NCBI GenBank assembly: GCA_018645405.1
Contig: JABGOQ010000136.1
Location: 1 to 43,467, forward strand
Reading direction: 5' to 3'
DNA: 43,467 nt
Source: Anaerolineae bacterium
GTDB taxonomy: Bacteria; Chloroflexota; Anaerolineae; Anaerolineales; Villigracilaceae
Part shown: piece by piece, positions 6,821 through 14,368 of the stretch
Layout: every line of letters starts with the position of its first letter
How positions within the stretch are numbered: the first letter of the stretch is position 1
Translations under genes and position numbers: made by a program
Notes under the pieces: model-generated
The model's database searches: none
Told to the model about the DNA's origin: nothing
Seen by the model: the letters and a program-made list of their open reading frames with translations, nothing else

Positions 6821-7960
6821 ATGGATAATCGGCTTGGATTGTTGTCATCTCAAATGAACTTTGAAGCAGATGGATTGCCCGTGTCGCACGTGAATTCAAC
6901 TTGCTCTCGCGTAAAAGACGTGGTCATCCACCCCGCCGTGATGCCAAATGGACGCAAAACACGTCTGCTAAAAACCTTACTTTCTTCCGCCTGTGAACGG
7001 GATTGCTTCTACTGCCCCTTCCGCGCGGGACGTGATTTTCGGCGAGCCACCTTTGCCCCCGAAGAATTTGCACGCCTTTTCATGCAACTCCACAAGGCAG
7101 ATCTGGCAGACGGTCTCTTCATTAGCTCTGCTTTGGCTGGGGGCGGAATTCGTACACAAGAAAAATTACTCGACACCGCCGAGATTTTGCGTGGAAAAAT
7201 GGGCTTTCGCGGCTATATCCACCTAAAAATTATGCCTGGTGCAGAGAAGGGGCAGGTCATGCGCGCCATGCAACTAGCTGACCGCGTTTCTGTGAATTTA
7301 GAAGCCCCCAATAAAGCACGTTTAGCAAAGCTGGCTCCCAGAAAGGTTTTTTGGGAAGAGTTACTGCAACCTTTGCGCTGGGTAGATGAAATTCGTAGAG
7401 AAAAAGCCCCACAGGGGGCGTTTAAAGGGAAATGGGCGTCCTCCACTACCCAATTTGTAGCTGGTGGCGCAGGTGAAAGCGACTTGGAGCTTCTCAGCAC
7501 TACATCACGTGGTTATAAAGATTTGGGTTTGGCGCGCACTTATTTTATGGCTTTCAACCCTGTGCCAGATACACCGATGGAAAACAAATCCCCGACCCCT
7601 GCTTTGCGAGAGCTGCGCTTATATCAGGCTTCTTTTCTTTTAAGAGATTATGGTTTTGATTTGGAAGAGCTTCCTTTTGCCAGTGACGAGAATCTCCCCC
7701 TCCCCATCGACCCGAAAGAAGCTTGGGCAGAAATTCATTTGAAGCATACACCTATCGAGGTGAACGATGCTACGCCGCGTGAGTTGCTCCGTGTACCAGG
7801 GATTGGCCCCAAATTAGCACAAAAAATTATTCGTGCAAGGCGCGTGCGCCAACTACGAGATTTGTCTCAGTTAAAGAAGCTGGGGATTGCGTCAAAGCGG
7901 GCTGCGCCGTTTATCTTACTGGATGGCAAAAAGGCGGCAAGTCAAGTGAGACTATTTTAA
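6821..7960 (+). CDS. putative DNA modification/repair radical SAM protein with C-terminal helix-hairpin-helix
   Basis: A 379-aa radical SAM protein. The iron-sulfur motif CERDCFYC places its Cys ligands at about 58, 62 and 65. Later blocks (DGLFISSA, GYIHLKIMPGA, DRVSVNLEAP, RELRLYQASFLLRDYGF) fit the TIGR03916 family of putative DNA modification/repair radical SAM enzymes. The C-terminus (about 310-345, NDATPRELLRVPGIG) is a helix-hairpin-helix DNA-binding motif. Members often sit beside a UDG-superfamily partner; none is in this window. The reaction is unknown. The frame is open from a TTG at 6803, but that lies inside the promoter; the ATG at 6821 fits a leaderless mRNA. A LexA box in the promoter independently supports a DNA-damage role. 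Confidence 0.88.
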   Translation: MDNRLGLLSSQMNFEADGLPVSHVNSTCSRVKDVVIHPAVMPNGRKTRLLKTLLSSACERDCFYCPFRAGRDFRRATFAPEEFARLFMQLHKADLADGLFISSALAGGGIRTQEKLLDTAEILRGKMGFRGYIHLKIMPGAEKGQVMRAMQLADRVSVNLEAPNKARLAKLAPRKVFWEELLQPLRWVDEIRREKAPQGAFKGKWASSTTQFVAGGAGESDLELLSTTSRGYKDLGLARTYFMAFNPVPDTPMENKSPTPALRELRLYQASFLLRDYGFDLEELPFASDENLPLPIDPKEAWAEIHLKHTPIEVNDATPRELLRVPGIGPKLAQKIIRARRVRQLRDLSQLKKLGIASKRAAPFILLDGKKAASQVRLF

Positions 7961-7962
7961 AT

Positions 7963-7995
7963 AGACACTCGGTTTTTTAGAAAAACCGAGTGTCT
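7963..7995. terminator. hairpin between convergent genes, probable bidirectional terminator
   Basis: A perfect 15-bp inverted repeat (AGACACTCGGTTTTT and its complement) starts 3 bases after the radical SAM stop and ends 5 bases before the stop of the convergent gene. The T-run lies inside the stem rather than after it, so its strength as a terminator is uncertain. Confidence 0.7.
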
Positions 7996-7999
7996 GCGG

Positions 8000-8422
8000 T
8001 TAATCCAGCTTTCCCCAACTCCCCTGCCAGGGGCGTCCCATGCGATGTTTGTCTGAAATTTTTATTTTTTGTAATTTCATGGCAACTTGCATGGCGATTG
8101 GAGCAACGCTCATCCAGTCTTCTTCTAGGACCGCTTCTCGCATCTCTGTTGAGAGTTTTCCTGCCCAAGCCCATTCCATTCTGAATTTATCGGCTTTGAC
8201 CCAGTAATTCCTTTTTTCCCAAGCGGCAACGCTGGGTTCTATTGTCTCGGCTACGGCTCCGAGTGCCAGTGAAATAAAAGCGGCTAGATCACGGGCTTCA
8301 TTCAGTTGCCCAGTGTTTTTTGATGGGTCTGTCTTGGCTAATTCACGTACGGCTAGTGCGAGGGCGCGGGTCATTTTTGTGCGCTCTTTCCCTGCGCTGT
8401 TAGGGTTGATGATTCGACTCAT
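8000..8422 (-). CDS. conserved hypothetical protein, helical
   Basis: A 140-aa protein starting MSRIINPNSAGKERTKMTRAL, with AAGGAAAA before the ATG. The first part (RTKMTRALALAVRELAKT, then AARDLAAFISLALGAVAETIE-like segments) is predicted helical and alanine-rich. The C-terminal part has several Trp residues and ends in a basic region (DKHRMGRPWQGSWGKLD). There is no signal peptide or membrane helix. I do not recognise a named domain. It stands alone between a terminator hairpin and a repeat element, convergent with the radical SAM gene, so the context gives no function. Confidence 0.7.
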   Translation of the reverse strand: MSRIINPNSAGKERTKMTRALALAVRELAKTDPSKNTGQLNEARDLAAFISLALGAVAETIEPSVAAWEKRNYWVKADKFRMEWAWAGKLSTEMREAVLEEDWMSVAPIAMQVAMKLQKIKISDKHRMGRPWQGSWGKLD

Positions 8423-8519
8423 TATTTTTCCTTAATTTAAGACTTAGACATCAGACTTCAGCAGAAAGATCAGCTAATGTCTGATGTCTGACTAGAACCG
8501 CAAGATTATATCGCAAAAA

Positions 8520-8609
8520 GGCCCCTCACCTCCGCATCGCTCCACTTGCTCCCTCTCTCCCGTAAAACGGGAGAGAGGAATTCGCGCGAAGCAAGAACGG
8601 GTGAGGGCC
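8520..8609. repeat. intergenic palindromic repeat element
   Basis: An imperfect palindrome about 90 bases long. The outer arms are GGCCCCTCACC (8520-8530) and GGTGAGGGCC (8600-8609). The inner stem is a perfect 12 bp, CCTCTCTCCCGT (8552-8563) against 8567-8578, with loop AAA. ACTTGCT and AGCAAG lie between as a second pair of arms. It has the look of a dispersed REP/MITE-like element. No second copy is in this window. Confidence 0.7.
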
Positions 8610-8647
8610 GCTTTCTTAGTAATTAGTTAACATTTGTAGACTTTTTA

Positions 8648-8676
8648 TTGACGCTCATCCCCCTTGCGCTTATAAT
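8648..8676 (+). promoter_or_regulatory. promoter of tRNA-Leu
   Basis: -35 TTGACG (8648-8653), a 17-base spacer and a perfect -10 TATAAT (8671-8676). It lies 40 bases before the mature tRNA. The string TTTTTATTGACGCT is repeated just after the tRNA (8803-8815), where no matching -10 follows. Confidence 0.85.
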
Positions 8677-8715
8677 CCGTGCGCAATCTGGGGATTGTTA
8701 TCCCCTCCGCAACCT

Positions 8716-8800
8716 GGGGACGTGGCGGAATTTGGCAGACGCGCATGGCTTAGGACCATGTGCCTTTATCGGCGTGCGGGTTCGAGTCCCGCCGTCCCCA
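8716..8800 (+). tRNA. tRNA-Leu, anticodon TAG
   Basis: An 85-base class II tRNA. The acceptor stem is GGGGACG (8716-8722) paired with CGTCCCC (8793-8799), with discriminator A at 8800. The anticodon loop is CTTAGGA with anticodon TAG, flanked by a TGG/CCA stem. A long variable arm follows, and the T-arm is GCGGG-TTCGAGT-CCCGC. CCA is not encoded. A run of T follows and acts as a terminator. Reads Leu codons CUN. Confidence 0.96.
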
Positions 8801-8870
8801 TTTTTTATTGACGCTGAAGCTGTGTCGGATTGGTTTGACGGGATTGGTTTATCTCCTAATCCCCAACCCC

Positions 8871-8907
8871 ATTAAAGGGTAACAAGTCAAAATCGAGTGC
8901 GAGGCAG
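8871..8907 (+). repeat. dispersed intergenic motif, copy A (upstream of tig)
   Basis: Contains TTAAAGGGTAACAAG followed by GTGCGAGGCAG. Related strings lie at 11151-11190 (minus), 14239-14263 (partial) and 18095-18133, always between genes. Confidence 0.45.
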
Positions 8908-8960
8908 TTCATCCGCAATAGTATAGAGAAGTAAAAATATATCAACGAAGGAAGATTATC

Positions 8961-10433
8961 TTGAAGATTGAAACAACCCCCCGTGAAGACCATCAGGTCA
9001 CGATGACCGTTGAGCTGGAACAAGACAAAATGGAAGGTGCAAAGCGACGCTCGGCGCGTCAACTTGCGAAGCGTGGCAAGATCGCTGGATTCCGCCCAGG
9101 CAAAGCTCCCTACAACGTTATCGTGCAGCAATATGGTGAGCAAGCCATTATCGAAGGCGCGGTAGATATTTTGCTCGAGGAGATTTACCCGAAAGCATTG
9201 GAAGAAGCCGAACTGGAACCCGGTGCACAAGGCTCTCTTGAAGAGATGGAAAGCCTTGAACCACCGAAGTTTGTTTTCACGATTCCACTGCGCCCAGAAA
9301 TTGATTTAGGCGATTACCGCAAAATTCGGGTGCCCTACAAATATAAAAAGCCCGACGAAGCTGAAGTTGATGCCAAGTTGGAAGAGCTCCAGAAGATGTA
9401 CGCGAACACCGAAGAAGTTGAACGTCCCATCGAAGATGGGGACTATATCAAAGCCGATGTTGTTGGTAAAAAAGTTGGCGCAGAAGGCGATGACGCGATT
9501 GTCTTCGAGAAGCTGGACCATCCCTTCTTTATCACGACTGAAAAACGCGAAGATGAAGAGCCTTTTGTTGGTTTCGTTAAAAAGATGATCGGCATGAGCG
9601 TAGGCGAATCAAAGAGTACTTCCAAGAAGTTCTCCAAAGACCATGAAGATGAGAATTTACGTGAAGCAAGTGTCAAATATAAAATTACGGTCAATGTCGT
9701 TCACGGCTCTACCATCCCTGAGCTGGATGACGAATTTGCGAAAAAACTTGGCGCAGGCGAAACGGTAGCTGAAATGCGCGAGATTATCGGGCAAGACCTT
9801 GAGAGAGAAAGTGTCTCAGAATATGATGATGAATACTTCACTGCGTTGATTGATAAAATCAAGGAAGGCGCAACTATCAAATATCCGCCACAAATTCTGG
9901 AGCGTGAAGTTGAAATGGTGATTGCAGATATGAGCCAACGACTATCCCAGCAAGGGATGGAGTTTGAAGCCTATCTCAAGATGCAAGATACCGATCTAGA
10001 GAAATTCACTGAAGAAGAAGCCCGCCCCGCTGCTGAGAAACGCCTGGAACGCGGCATGATCTTTGACGAATTAGCACAATTAGAAGAGCTTGAAATCGCA
10101 GAGGGTGCTCTGGAAAGCGAATTCAATCAAACCCTGATGGGCTTGGCTTCACAAGGTTTTAATCTGGATAATGTTAAAGGCGGCGCACGTGCACAAAAGG
10201 AAATTGCCAATAATGTTGCGCAGCAATCAGCTGCTCAACTCATGACACGCATGACTTTAGACCGCATGAAAGATATTGCTACTGGTGATTTTGAAAAAGC
10301 CCAGAAAGAAGCAGAAAAAGCGGCTAAAAAAACTGAAAAGGAAGCAGCGAAAGCTGCCAAAGAAGAAGAGAAAGCAGAAGAGCCCAAAGAGGTTGAAGTT
10401 CCCGAAGAAAAAGGCGAAGAAGCCAGCGAATAA
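8961..10433 (+). CDS. tig: trigger factor, ribosome-associated chaperone
   Basis: A 490-aa trigger factor. The ribosome-binding domain carries the signature GFRPGKAP at residues 43-50. An FKBP-like prolyl isomerase domain lies at about 155-250 and the helical chaperone domain at about 265-440. The C-terminus (about 440-490) is a low-complexity tail of Lys, Glu and Ala not found in E. coli Tig (432 aa). Translation begins at TTG (8961), supported by AAGGAAG about 9 bases upstream and by homology at MKIETTPRED; no ATG fits. It folds nascent chains at the ribosome exit. clpP follows, the common tig-clp arrangement, but a terminator lies between, so coupling is partial. Confidence 0.96.
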   Translation: MKIETTPREDHQVTMTVELEQDKMEGAKRRSARQLAKRGKIAGFRPGKAPYNVIVQQYGEQAIIEGAVDILLEEIYPKALEEAELEPGAQGSLEEMESLEPPKFVFTIPLRPEIDLGDYRKIRVPYKYKKPDEAEVDAKLEELQKMYANTEEVERPIEDGDYIKADVVGKKVGAEGDDAIVFEKLDHPFFITTEKREDEEPFVGFVKKMIGMSVGESKSTSKKFSKDHEDENLREASVKYKITVNVVHGSTIPELDDEFAKKLGAGETVAEMREIIGQDLERESVSEYDDEYFTALIDKIKEGATIKYPPQILEREVEMVIADMSQRLSQQGMEFEAYLKMQDTDLEKFTEEEARPAAEKRLERGMIFDELAQLEELEIAEGALESEFNQTLMGLASQGFNLDNVKGGARAQKEIANNVAQQSAAQLMTRMTLDRMKDIATGDFEKAQKEAEKAAKKTEKEAAKAAKEEEKAEEPKEVEVPEEKGEEASE

Positions 10434-10446
10434 TAAAGAAAGAATT

Positions 10447-10486
10447 ACAGGGTGCGCTGGTCAAAAAAGCGCACCCTGTCTTTTTA
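10447..10486 (+). terminator. intrinsic terminator between tig and clpP
   Basis: A perfect 12-bp stem ACAGGGTGCGCT (10447-10458) with AGCGCACCCTGT (10468-10479), a 9-base loop, then CTTTTT. Confidence 0.9.
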
Positions 10487-10505
10487 AAAAATCAAGGAGA
10501 TTATT

Positions 10506-11117
10506 ATGTCACCTATTACCCCACAATCTGTAGTACCTATGGTCGTCGAATCCACTGGGCGCGGCGAACGCGCTTACGATATTTATTCCCTGTTGCTCAA
10601 GGAACGCATCATTTTTTTGGGCACACAAATTAATGATCAGGTTGCAAATACGATCATTGCGCAACTTCTATTCCTCAGCAATCAAGACCCTGAGAAAGAA
10701 ATCAAGATCTACATCAACTCTCCTGGCGGCGTAATTTATGCCGGTTTGGCAATTTACGACACCATGCAGATGATTCCCAACCCGATCAGCACCGTTGCCG
10801 TTGGCGTGACAGCCTCTTTCGGCACAGTCATTCTAACTGCCGGATCAAAAGGTCGGCGCTATGCACTCCCTCACGCCACGATCCACATGCACCAACCTTT
10901 GGGTGGTGCACAAGGACAAGCAACAGATATTGTCATCCAAGCCGAAGAGATTATGCGCCTAAAATCTGATTTGCTCGATATTATTGCAAAACACACCGGC
11001 AAAAAGAAGAATATTGTCGAAAAAGATTCCGATCGCGATGTCTATATGAACGCTGCCCAAGCTGCTGAATACGGTTTGGTCGACCACGTTCTTGAAGCAC
11101 CCGAAAAGAACGAGTAA
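10506..11117 (+). CDS. clpP: ATP-dependent Clp protease proteolytic subunit
   Basis: A 203-aa serine peptidase that forms a 14-mer barrel and degrades proteins fed by ClpX, ClpA or ClpC. The catalytic triad is intact: Ser104 (TASFG), His129 (HMHQPLGG) and Asp178 (SDRDVYM). The Ser motif reads TASFGT instead of the common AASMGA, a mild variation. SPGG (about 72-75) forms the oxyanion region. AAGGAG precedes the ATG. The gene lies 72 bases after tig, but neither clpX nor another Clp ATPase follows. A strong terminator separates it from the next gene. Confidence 0.96.
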   Translation: MSPITPQSVVPMVVESTGRGERAYDIYSLLLKERIIFLGTQINDQVANTIIAQLLFLSNQDPEKEIKIYINSPGGVIYAGLAIYDTMQMIPNPISTVAVGVTASFGTVILTAGSKGRRYALPHATIHMHQPLGGAQGQATDIVIQAEEIMRLKSDLLDIIAKHTGKKKNIVEKDSDRDVYMNAAQAAEYGLVDHVLEAPEKNE

Positions 11118-11150
11118 TCAGTTTTAATATTTAATGGGATGACGCTTCGC

Positions 11151-11190
11151 GTTGCATCGCACGTGATTTAGGCTTGCTACGCTTCGATAA
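11151..11190 (-). repeat. dispersed intergenic motif, copy B (minus strand)
   Basis: On the minus strand it contains GCGTAGCAAGCCTAAATCAC followed by GTGCGATGC, close to the copy at 18095-18133. It lies between clpP and its terminator. Confidence 0.4.
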
Positions 11191-11220
11191 GCACCTTCCC
11201 AAAAACGATATTTATACCCA

Positions 11221-11256
11221 ACCTTGCTAGAGCTTCGAAGCTCTAGCAAGGTTTTT
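11221..11256 (+). terminator. intrinsic terminator after clpP
   Basis: A perfect 32-base palindrome (16-bp arms, ACCTTGCTAGAGCTTC and its complement) followed by TTTTT. It ends 14 bases before the next start codon. Confidence 0.88.
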
Positions 11257-11269
11257 ATGAGAAAAATAT

Positions 11270-12142
11270 ATGCCAAGATTTTCAACATTTTCAATAGCCG
11301 CCTGCGACCTCGAAGCAAAAACATGGGGAATCGCGGTTGCCTCCAAATTTCCTGCCGTGGGGGCGGCTGTGCCCTGGGTTAAAGCAGAGATCGGCGCAGT
11401 GGCAACGCAATCCTATGTAAATACATCATACGGCCCCAATGGGCTGGAGATGATGGCAGAAGGCCTATCCGCGGAGAAAACGCTGGAGAAACTGCTCGCA
11501 GGCGACGAGGAACGAGAGATTCGTCAGGTGGGGCTGGTAGATGCTCAAGGGCAAGCTGTCACCTTCACTGGCGAGAAATGCCATGATTGGGCTGGTGGCT
11601 TGACCGGTCCCGGTTACGCCATTCAGGGGAATATCCTGACAGGTGCAGATGTCATCCAAAAGATGGAATCCGCATTTTTAGAGACGGATGGCGATCTCCC
11701 TGCCAGGTTATATGCCGCGCTTTACGCTGGTGATCGCGCCGGCGGAGATAAGCGTGGCAAGCAAGCTGCTGCCATTTACGTCGCCAAGCCCAAAGGCGGT
11801 TACGGCGGTTTTCTCGACCGTTGGATCGATTATCGCGTAGACGACCATCTCGACCCCGTCCCACGTCTCGGTGAACTGCTCGAATTGCATGAATTATATA
11901 TGGGGGAATCACCAGAAAGCGAGCGTGTAGCATTGCAAGGCGATATTCTTATCGATATACAAAAAATTATGGCAAATTTGGGTTATTATCAGCCCAGCAT
12001 TGATGGGAAATATACTGAAACTGTTGCAGAGTCGCTTAATTCTTTTCTTGGCAACGAAAATTTTGAAAATCGTTTCAATGCAAAAGAAGGCTGGCTAGAT
12101 CAGCCCGTAGTAGATTATTTGCTGAAGAAGTTTAAGATATAA
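11270..12142 (+). CDS. DUF1028 family protein with C-terminal peptidoglycan-binding-like domain
   Basis: A 290-aa protein. Residues 1 to about 215 match the DUF1028 family, an Ntn-hydrolase-like fold of unknown substrate, with the family start STFSIAACD, then WGIAVASKFPAVG and GYAIQGNIL. Residues about 228-290 (LIDIQKIMANLGYY, DGKYTETVAESLNSFLG) look like the putative peptidoglycan-binding domain often attached to DUF1028 proteins. No signal peptide is visible, so a cell-wall role is doubtful. The ATG follows a terminator by only 14 bases and has no good Shine-Dalgarno, so how translation starts is unclear. The neighbours give no pathway. Confidence 0.85.
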   Translation: MPRFSTFSIAACDLEAKTWGIAVASKFPAVGAAVPWVKAEIGAVATQSYVNTSYGPNGLEMMAEGLSAEKTLEKLLAGDEEREIRQVGLVDAQGQAVTFTGEKCHDWAGGLTGPGYAIQGNILTGADVIQKMESAFLETDGDLPARLYAALYAGDRAGGDKRGKQAAAIYVAKPKGGYGGFLDRWIDYRVDDHLDPVPRLGELLELHELYMGESPESERVALQGDILIDIQKIMANLGYYQPSIDGKYTETVAESLNSFLGNENFENRFNAKEGWLDQPVVDYLLKKFKI

Positions 12143-12208
12143 ATTTTCACCACAAGATACGAAAATTACAAAGAAAACTTTGTGAGCTTTGTGTTCTTGT
12201 GGTAAATT
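12142..12208. repeat. intergenic inverted repeat between the DUF1028 and HAD genes
   Basis: The outer arms AATTTTCACCACAAGA (12142-12157) and TTCTTGTGGTAAATT (12194-12208) enclose ACAAAG-AAAA-CTTTGT. It may act as a terminator for the gene before it. A related style of element stands before pyrG. Confidence 0.55.
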
Positions 12209-12225
12209 CTTTTAAGGGATAGTTC

Positions 12226-13023
12226 ATGAATCTAGATAATATCTCCTCCCCGATCAAAGCCCTGATCCTCGACGTAGACGGCGTCCTCTGGCGTGCAGGG
12301 CAGCCGATTGGTGATTTATCCACTATTTTCGATGCCATCACCGCACGCAGATTAAAAGTCACTCTTGCAACAAATAACTCCACAGATACGCCTGCCGCCT
12401 ATGTCCAGAAATTAGCAAAACTTGGCGTACATCTGGAGCCTTCACAGCTGGTGAATTCATCCCTTGCTGTTGCAACTTTGCTTAAAGAGAAATTTCCTGA
12501 TGGTGGTGAAGTATATGTCATTGGAGAGATTGGATTGATCGAAGCTCTTCGCGCAGAAGGATTTACGCCTTTCTTAGGCGAGGAAGAACCCACCTCCCCT
12601 ACCGCAGTTGTGGTGGGGATGGATATGAGCATCACTTACGAGAAACTCACGCAGGCAACTCTCCTCATCCGCGCAGGTGCTCCTTTTTACGCCACCAATG
12701 CGGATAGAACTTACCCCACCCCTCGCGGGCAATATCCCGGCGCAGGGACAATTCTTGCAGCACTGACAACTGCTACAGACGTGGGGCCAATCGTAGCGGG
12801 CAAGCCAGCTCCCTATCTCCTTCAACTCGCCATGCAGCGAATGGGCGTTTCACCAGAAGAGACTCTTATGGTCGGAGATCGCCTGGCAACAGATATTCTT
12901 GGCGGGCAGAATGCGGGCTGCAAAACAGCATTGGTTTTGAGTGGAGTCACGACGAGAGAAGATGCTGAAGCATGGATGCCAAAGGTAGATATCATTGCGG
13001 AGAATTTAGGGGAGATAATATAG
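12226..13023 (+). CDS. HAD-superfamily hydrolase, NagD/subfamily IIA type
   Basis: A 265-aa phosphatase of the HAD-IIA type. Motif I is DVDGVLW with nucleophile Asp16 and acid/base Asp18; motif II is TNNS (about 51-54); motif III Lys lies in AGKPAP (about 192); motif IV is MVGDRLATDI (about 216-225). The cap lies between motifs II and III as in NagD, p-nitrophenyl phosphatase and phosphoglycolate phosphatase. It would cleave phosphate from a small metabolite, but which one cannot be read. AAGGGA precedes the ATG. It stands alone between a repeat and rlmN. Confidence 0.88.
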   Translation: MNLDNISSPIKALILDVDGVLWRAGQPIGDLSTIFDAITARRLKVTLATNNSTDTPAAYVQKLAKLGVHLEPSQLVNSSLAVATLLKEKFPDGGEVYVIGEIGLIEALRAEGFTPFLGEEEPTSPTAVVVGMDMSITYEKLTQATLLIRAGAPFYATNADRTYPTPRGQYPGAGTILAALTTATDVGPIVAGKPAPYLLQLAMQRMGVSPEETLMVGDRLATDILGGQNAGCKTALVLSGVTTREDAEAWMPKVDIIAENLGEII

Positions 13024-13157
13024 GCAATCAGGGATTAGGATTTAGTGCGCTAACGGAGAGCAAGGTATAATCGGGGGAGTTTAGTTTTTTAGTTCCTCCA
13101 TGATAAAATCTCACCGATTATTCAATGACCACCTAACCAATTAACAAGAAGACCACT

Positions 13158-14207
13158 ATGACCAATCCCCTTATCTACGACTTTGACTTCCCCGAACTAG
13201 CCGCTCGCGTAAAATCTTGGGGAGAACCCAAATTTCGCGGCAAGCAAGTTTGGGATGGGCTTTATAAAAATTTATGGACAACGCCAGAAGAATTTACCAA
13301 TCTCTCCAAATCTTTGCGCGAGAAGATGGGCGAATTACTCAAATTTGACGTTCTGAAACCCGTTGTCACGCAAGAATCAAAAGATGGCGACACACGCAAG
13401 ACTCTTTTTGAACTACACGATGGCCAGCAAATTGAGACGGTCATAATGCATTATGACCGTGAAGAAGGGCAAGACAGAAATACGGTCTGTATCTCCACTC
13501 AAGTCGGTTGTGGGATGGGGTGTAAATTCTGCGCGACCGGTCAGATGGGGTTTAAGCGTCAGCTCTCAAGCGGTGAGATCGTGGCGCAGGTCATCTATGC
13601 AGCACGAGAATTGCAAGATGCAGGAGAAACGCTCACAAACGTAGTTGTAATGGGGATGGGAGAGCCTTTTCATAATTATGAGACTACGTTGGAGGCATTG
13701 GCACGTCTCAACGATGAGAATGGTTTCAACTTTGGCGCACGTAGATTCACTATTTCTACCGTTGGTTTGGTCCCACTAATTTGGAAATTCGCTGACGCAG
13801 GCGTGCAATATAATCTCGCGATTTCATTACACGCCGCAGAAGATGAATTACGCTCATCCATGCTACCGATTAACGATAAACATCCTATTAACAAATTGCT
13901 CGAAGCTTGCCGTTATTATGTAGAGCAGACCAGTCGCAAAATCACCTTTGAGTGGGCGTTGATCGAAGGTGTGAACGATACGCCTGAGCAGGCCTATATT
14001 TTGGCGCGCAAATTGAAGGGCTTGATGTGCCACGTGAACGCAATTCCGCTCAATCCCACGCAGGGATTTCATGGTCAAAGCACAGATAATGATCGCGCAA
14101 AGATATTCAAAGAAACCCTTGAGCAAGTCGGGATCACGTGTACGATCCGTGCCCATCGCGGTATAGATATTCAGGCGGGCTGCGGTCAGCTGGCGAGTAG
14201 ACTTTAG
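13158..14207 (+). CDS. rlmN: 23S rRNA (adenine2503-C2)-methyltransferase
   Basis: A 349-aa radical SAM methyltransferase that methylates C2 of A2503 in 23S rRNA and of A37 in some tRNAs. The iron-sulfur ligands are Cys118, Cys122 and Cys125 (CGMGCKFC). The methyl-carrying Cys is Cys342 in DIQAGCGQL. The N-terminal HhH-like domain covers about 1-95. GMGEPFHNY and SLHAAEDELRSSMLPIN are further RlmN blocks. A TATAAT at 13066-13071 may be its -10. Cfr is related, but the motifs fit RlmN and there is no resistance context. The gene is a single unit. Confidence 0.96.
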   Translation: MTNPLIYDFDFPELAARVKSWGEPKFRGKQVWDGLYKNLWTTPEEFTNLSKSLREKMGELLKFDVLKPVVTQESKDGDTRKTLFELHDGQQIETVIMHYDREEGQDRNTVCISTQVGCGMGCKFCATGQMGFKRQLSSGEIVAQVIYAARELQDAGETLTNVVVMGMGEPFHNYETTLEALARLNDENGFNFGARRFTISTVGLVPLIWKFADAGVQYNLAISLHAAEDELRSSMLPINDKHPINKLLEACRYYVEQTSRKITFEWALIEGVNDTPEQAYILARKLKGLMCHVNAIPLNPTQGFHGQSTDNDRAKIFKETLEQVGITCTIRAHRGIDIQAGCGQLASRL

Positions 14208-14238
14208 ACCTTAGATGAAACTCTTCACGCATCTGTCT

Positions 14239-14263
14239 GTTAAAGGGAAGCAAGCCTATCTTA
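14239..14263 (+). repeat. dispersed intergenic motif, copy C (partial)
   Basis: GTTAAAGGGAAGCAAGCCTA matches the first half of the copy at 18095-18133 with one change. The second half is not recognisable here. Confidence 0.35.
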
Positions 14264-14368
14264 CGTATGTCCCCATCTTCGCCTCTTCCAATATAAAAGA
14301 TTCTCAGTGTATATTAAGTTCTGTGTAGTAAAACTATCTTCTAATCCCTAATTAGCTACTTATATCCT

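Noticed and set aside
8648..8875. 75-codon open frame across the tRNA-Leu gene
   Set aside because: It overlaps a complete tRNA with its own promoter; coding is implausible.
13158..14207. Possible Cfr-type resistance methyltransferase
   Set aside because: Sequence blocks and context fit the housekeeping RlmN; nothing points to resistance.
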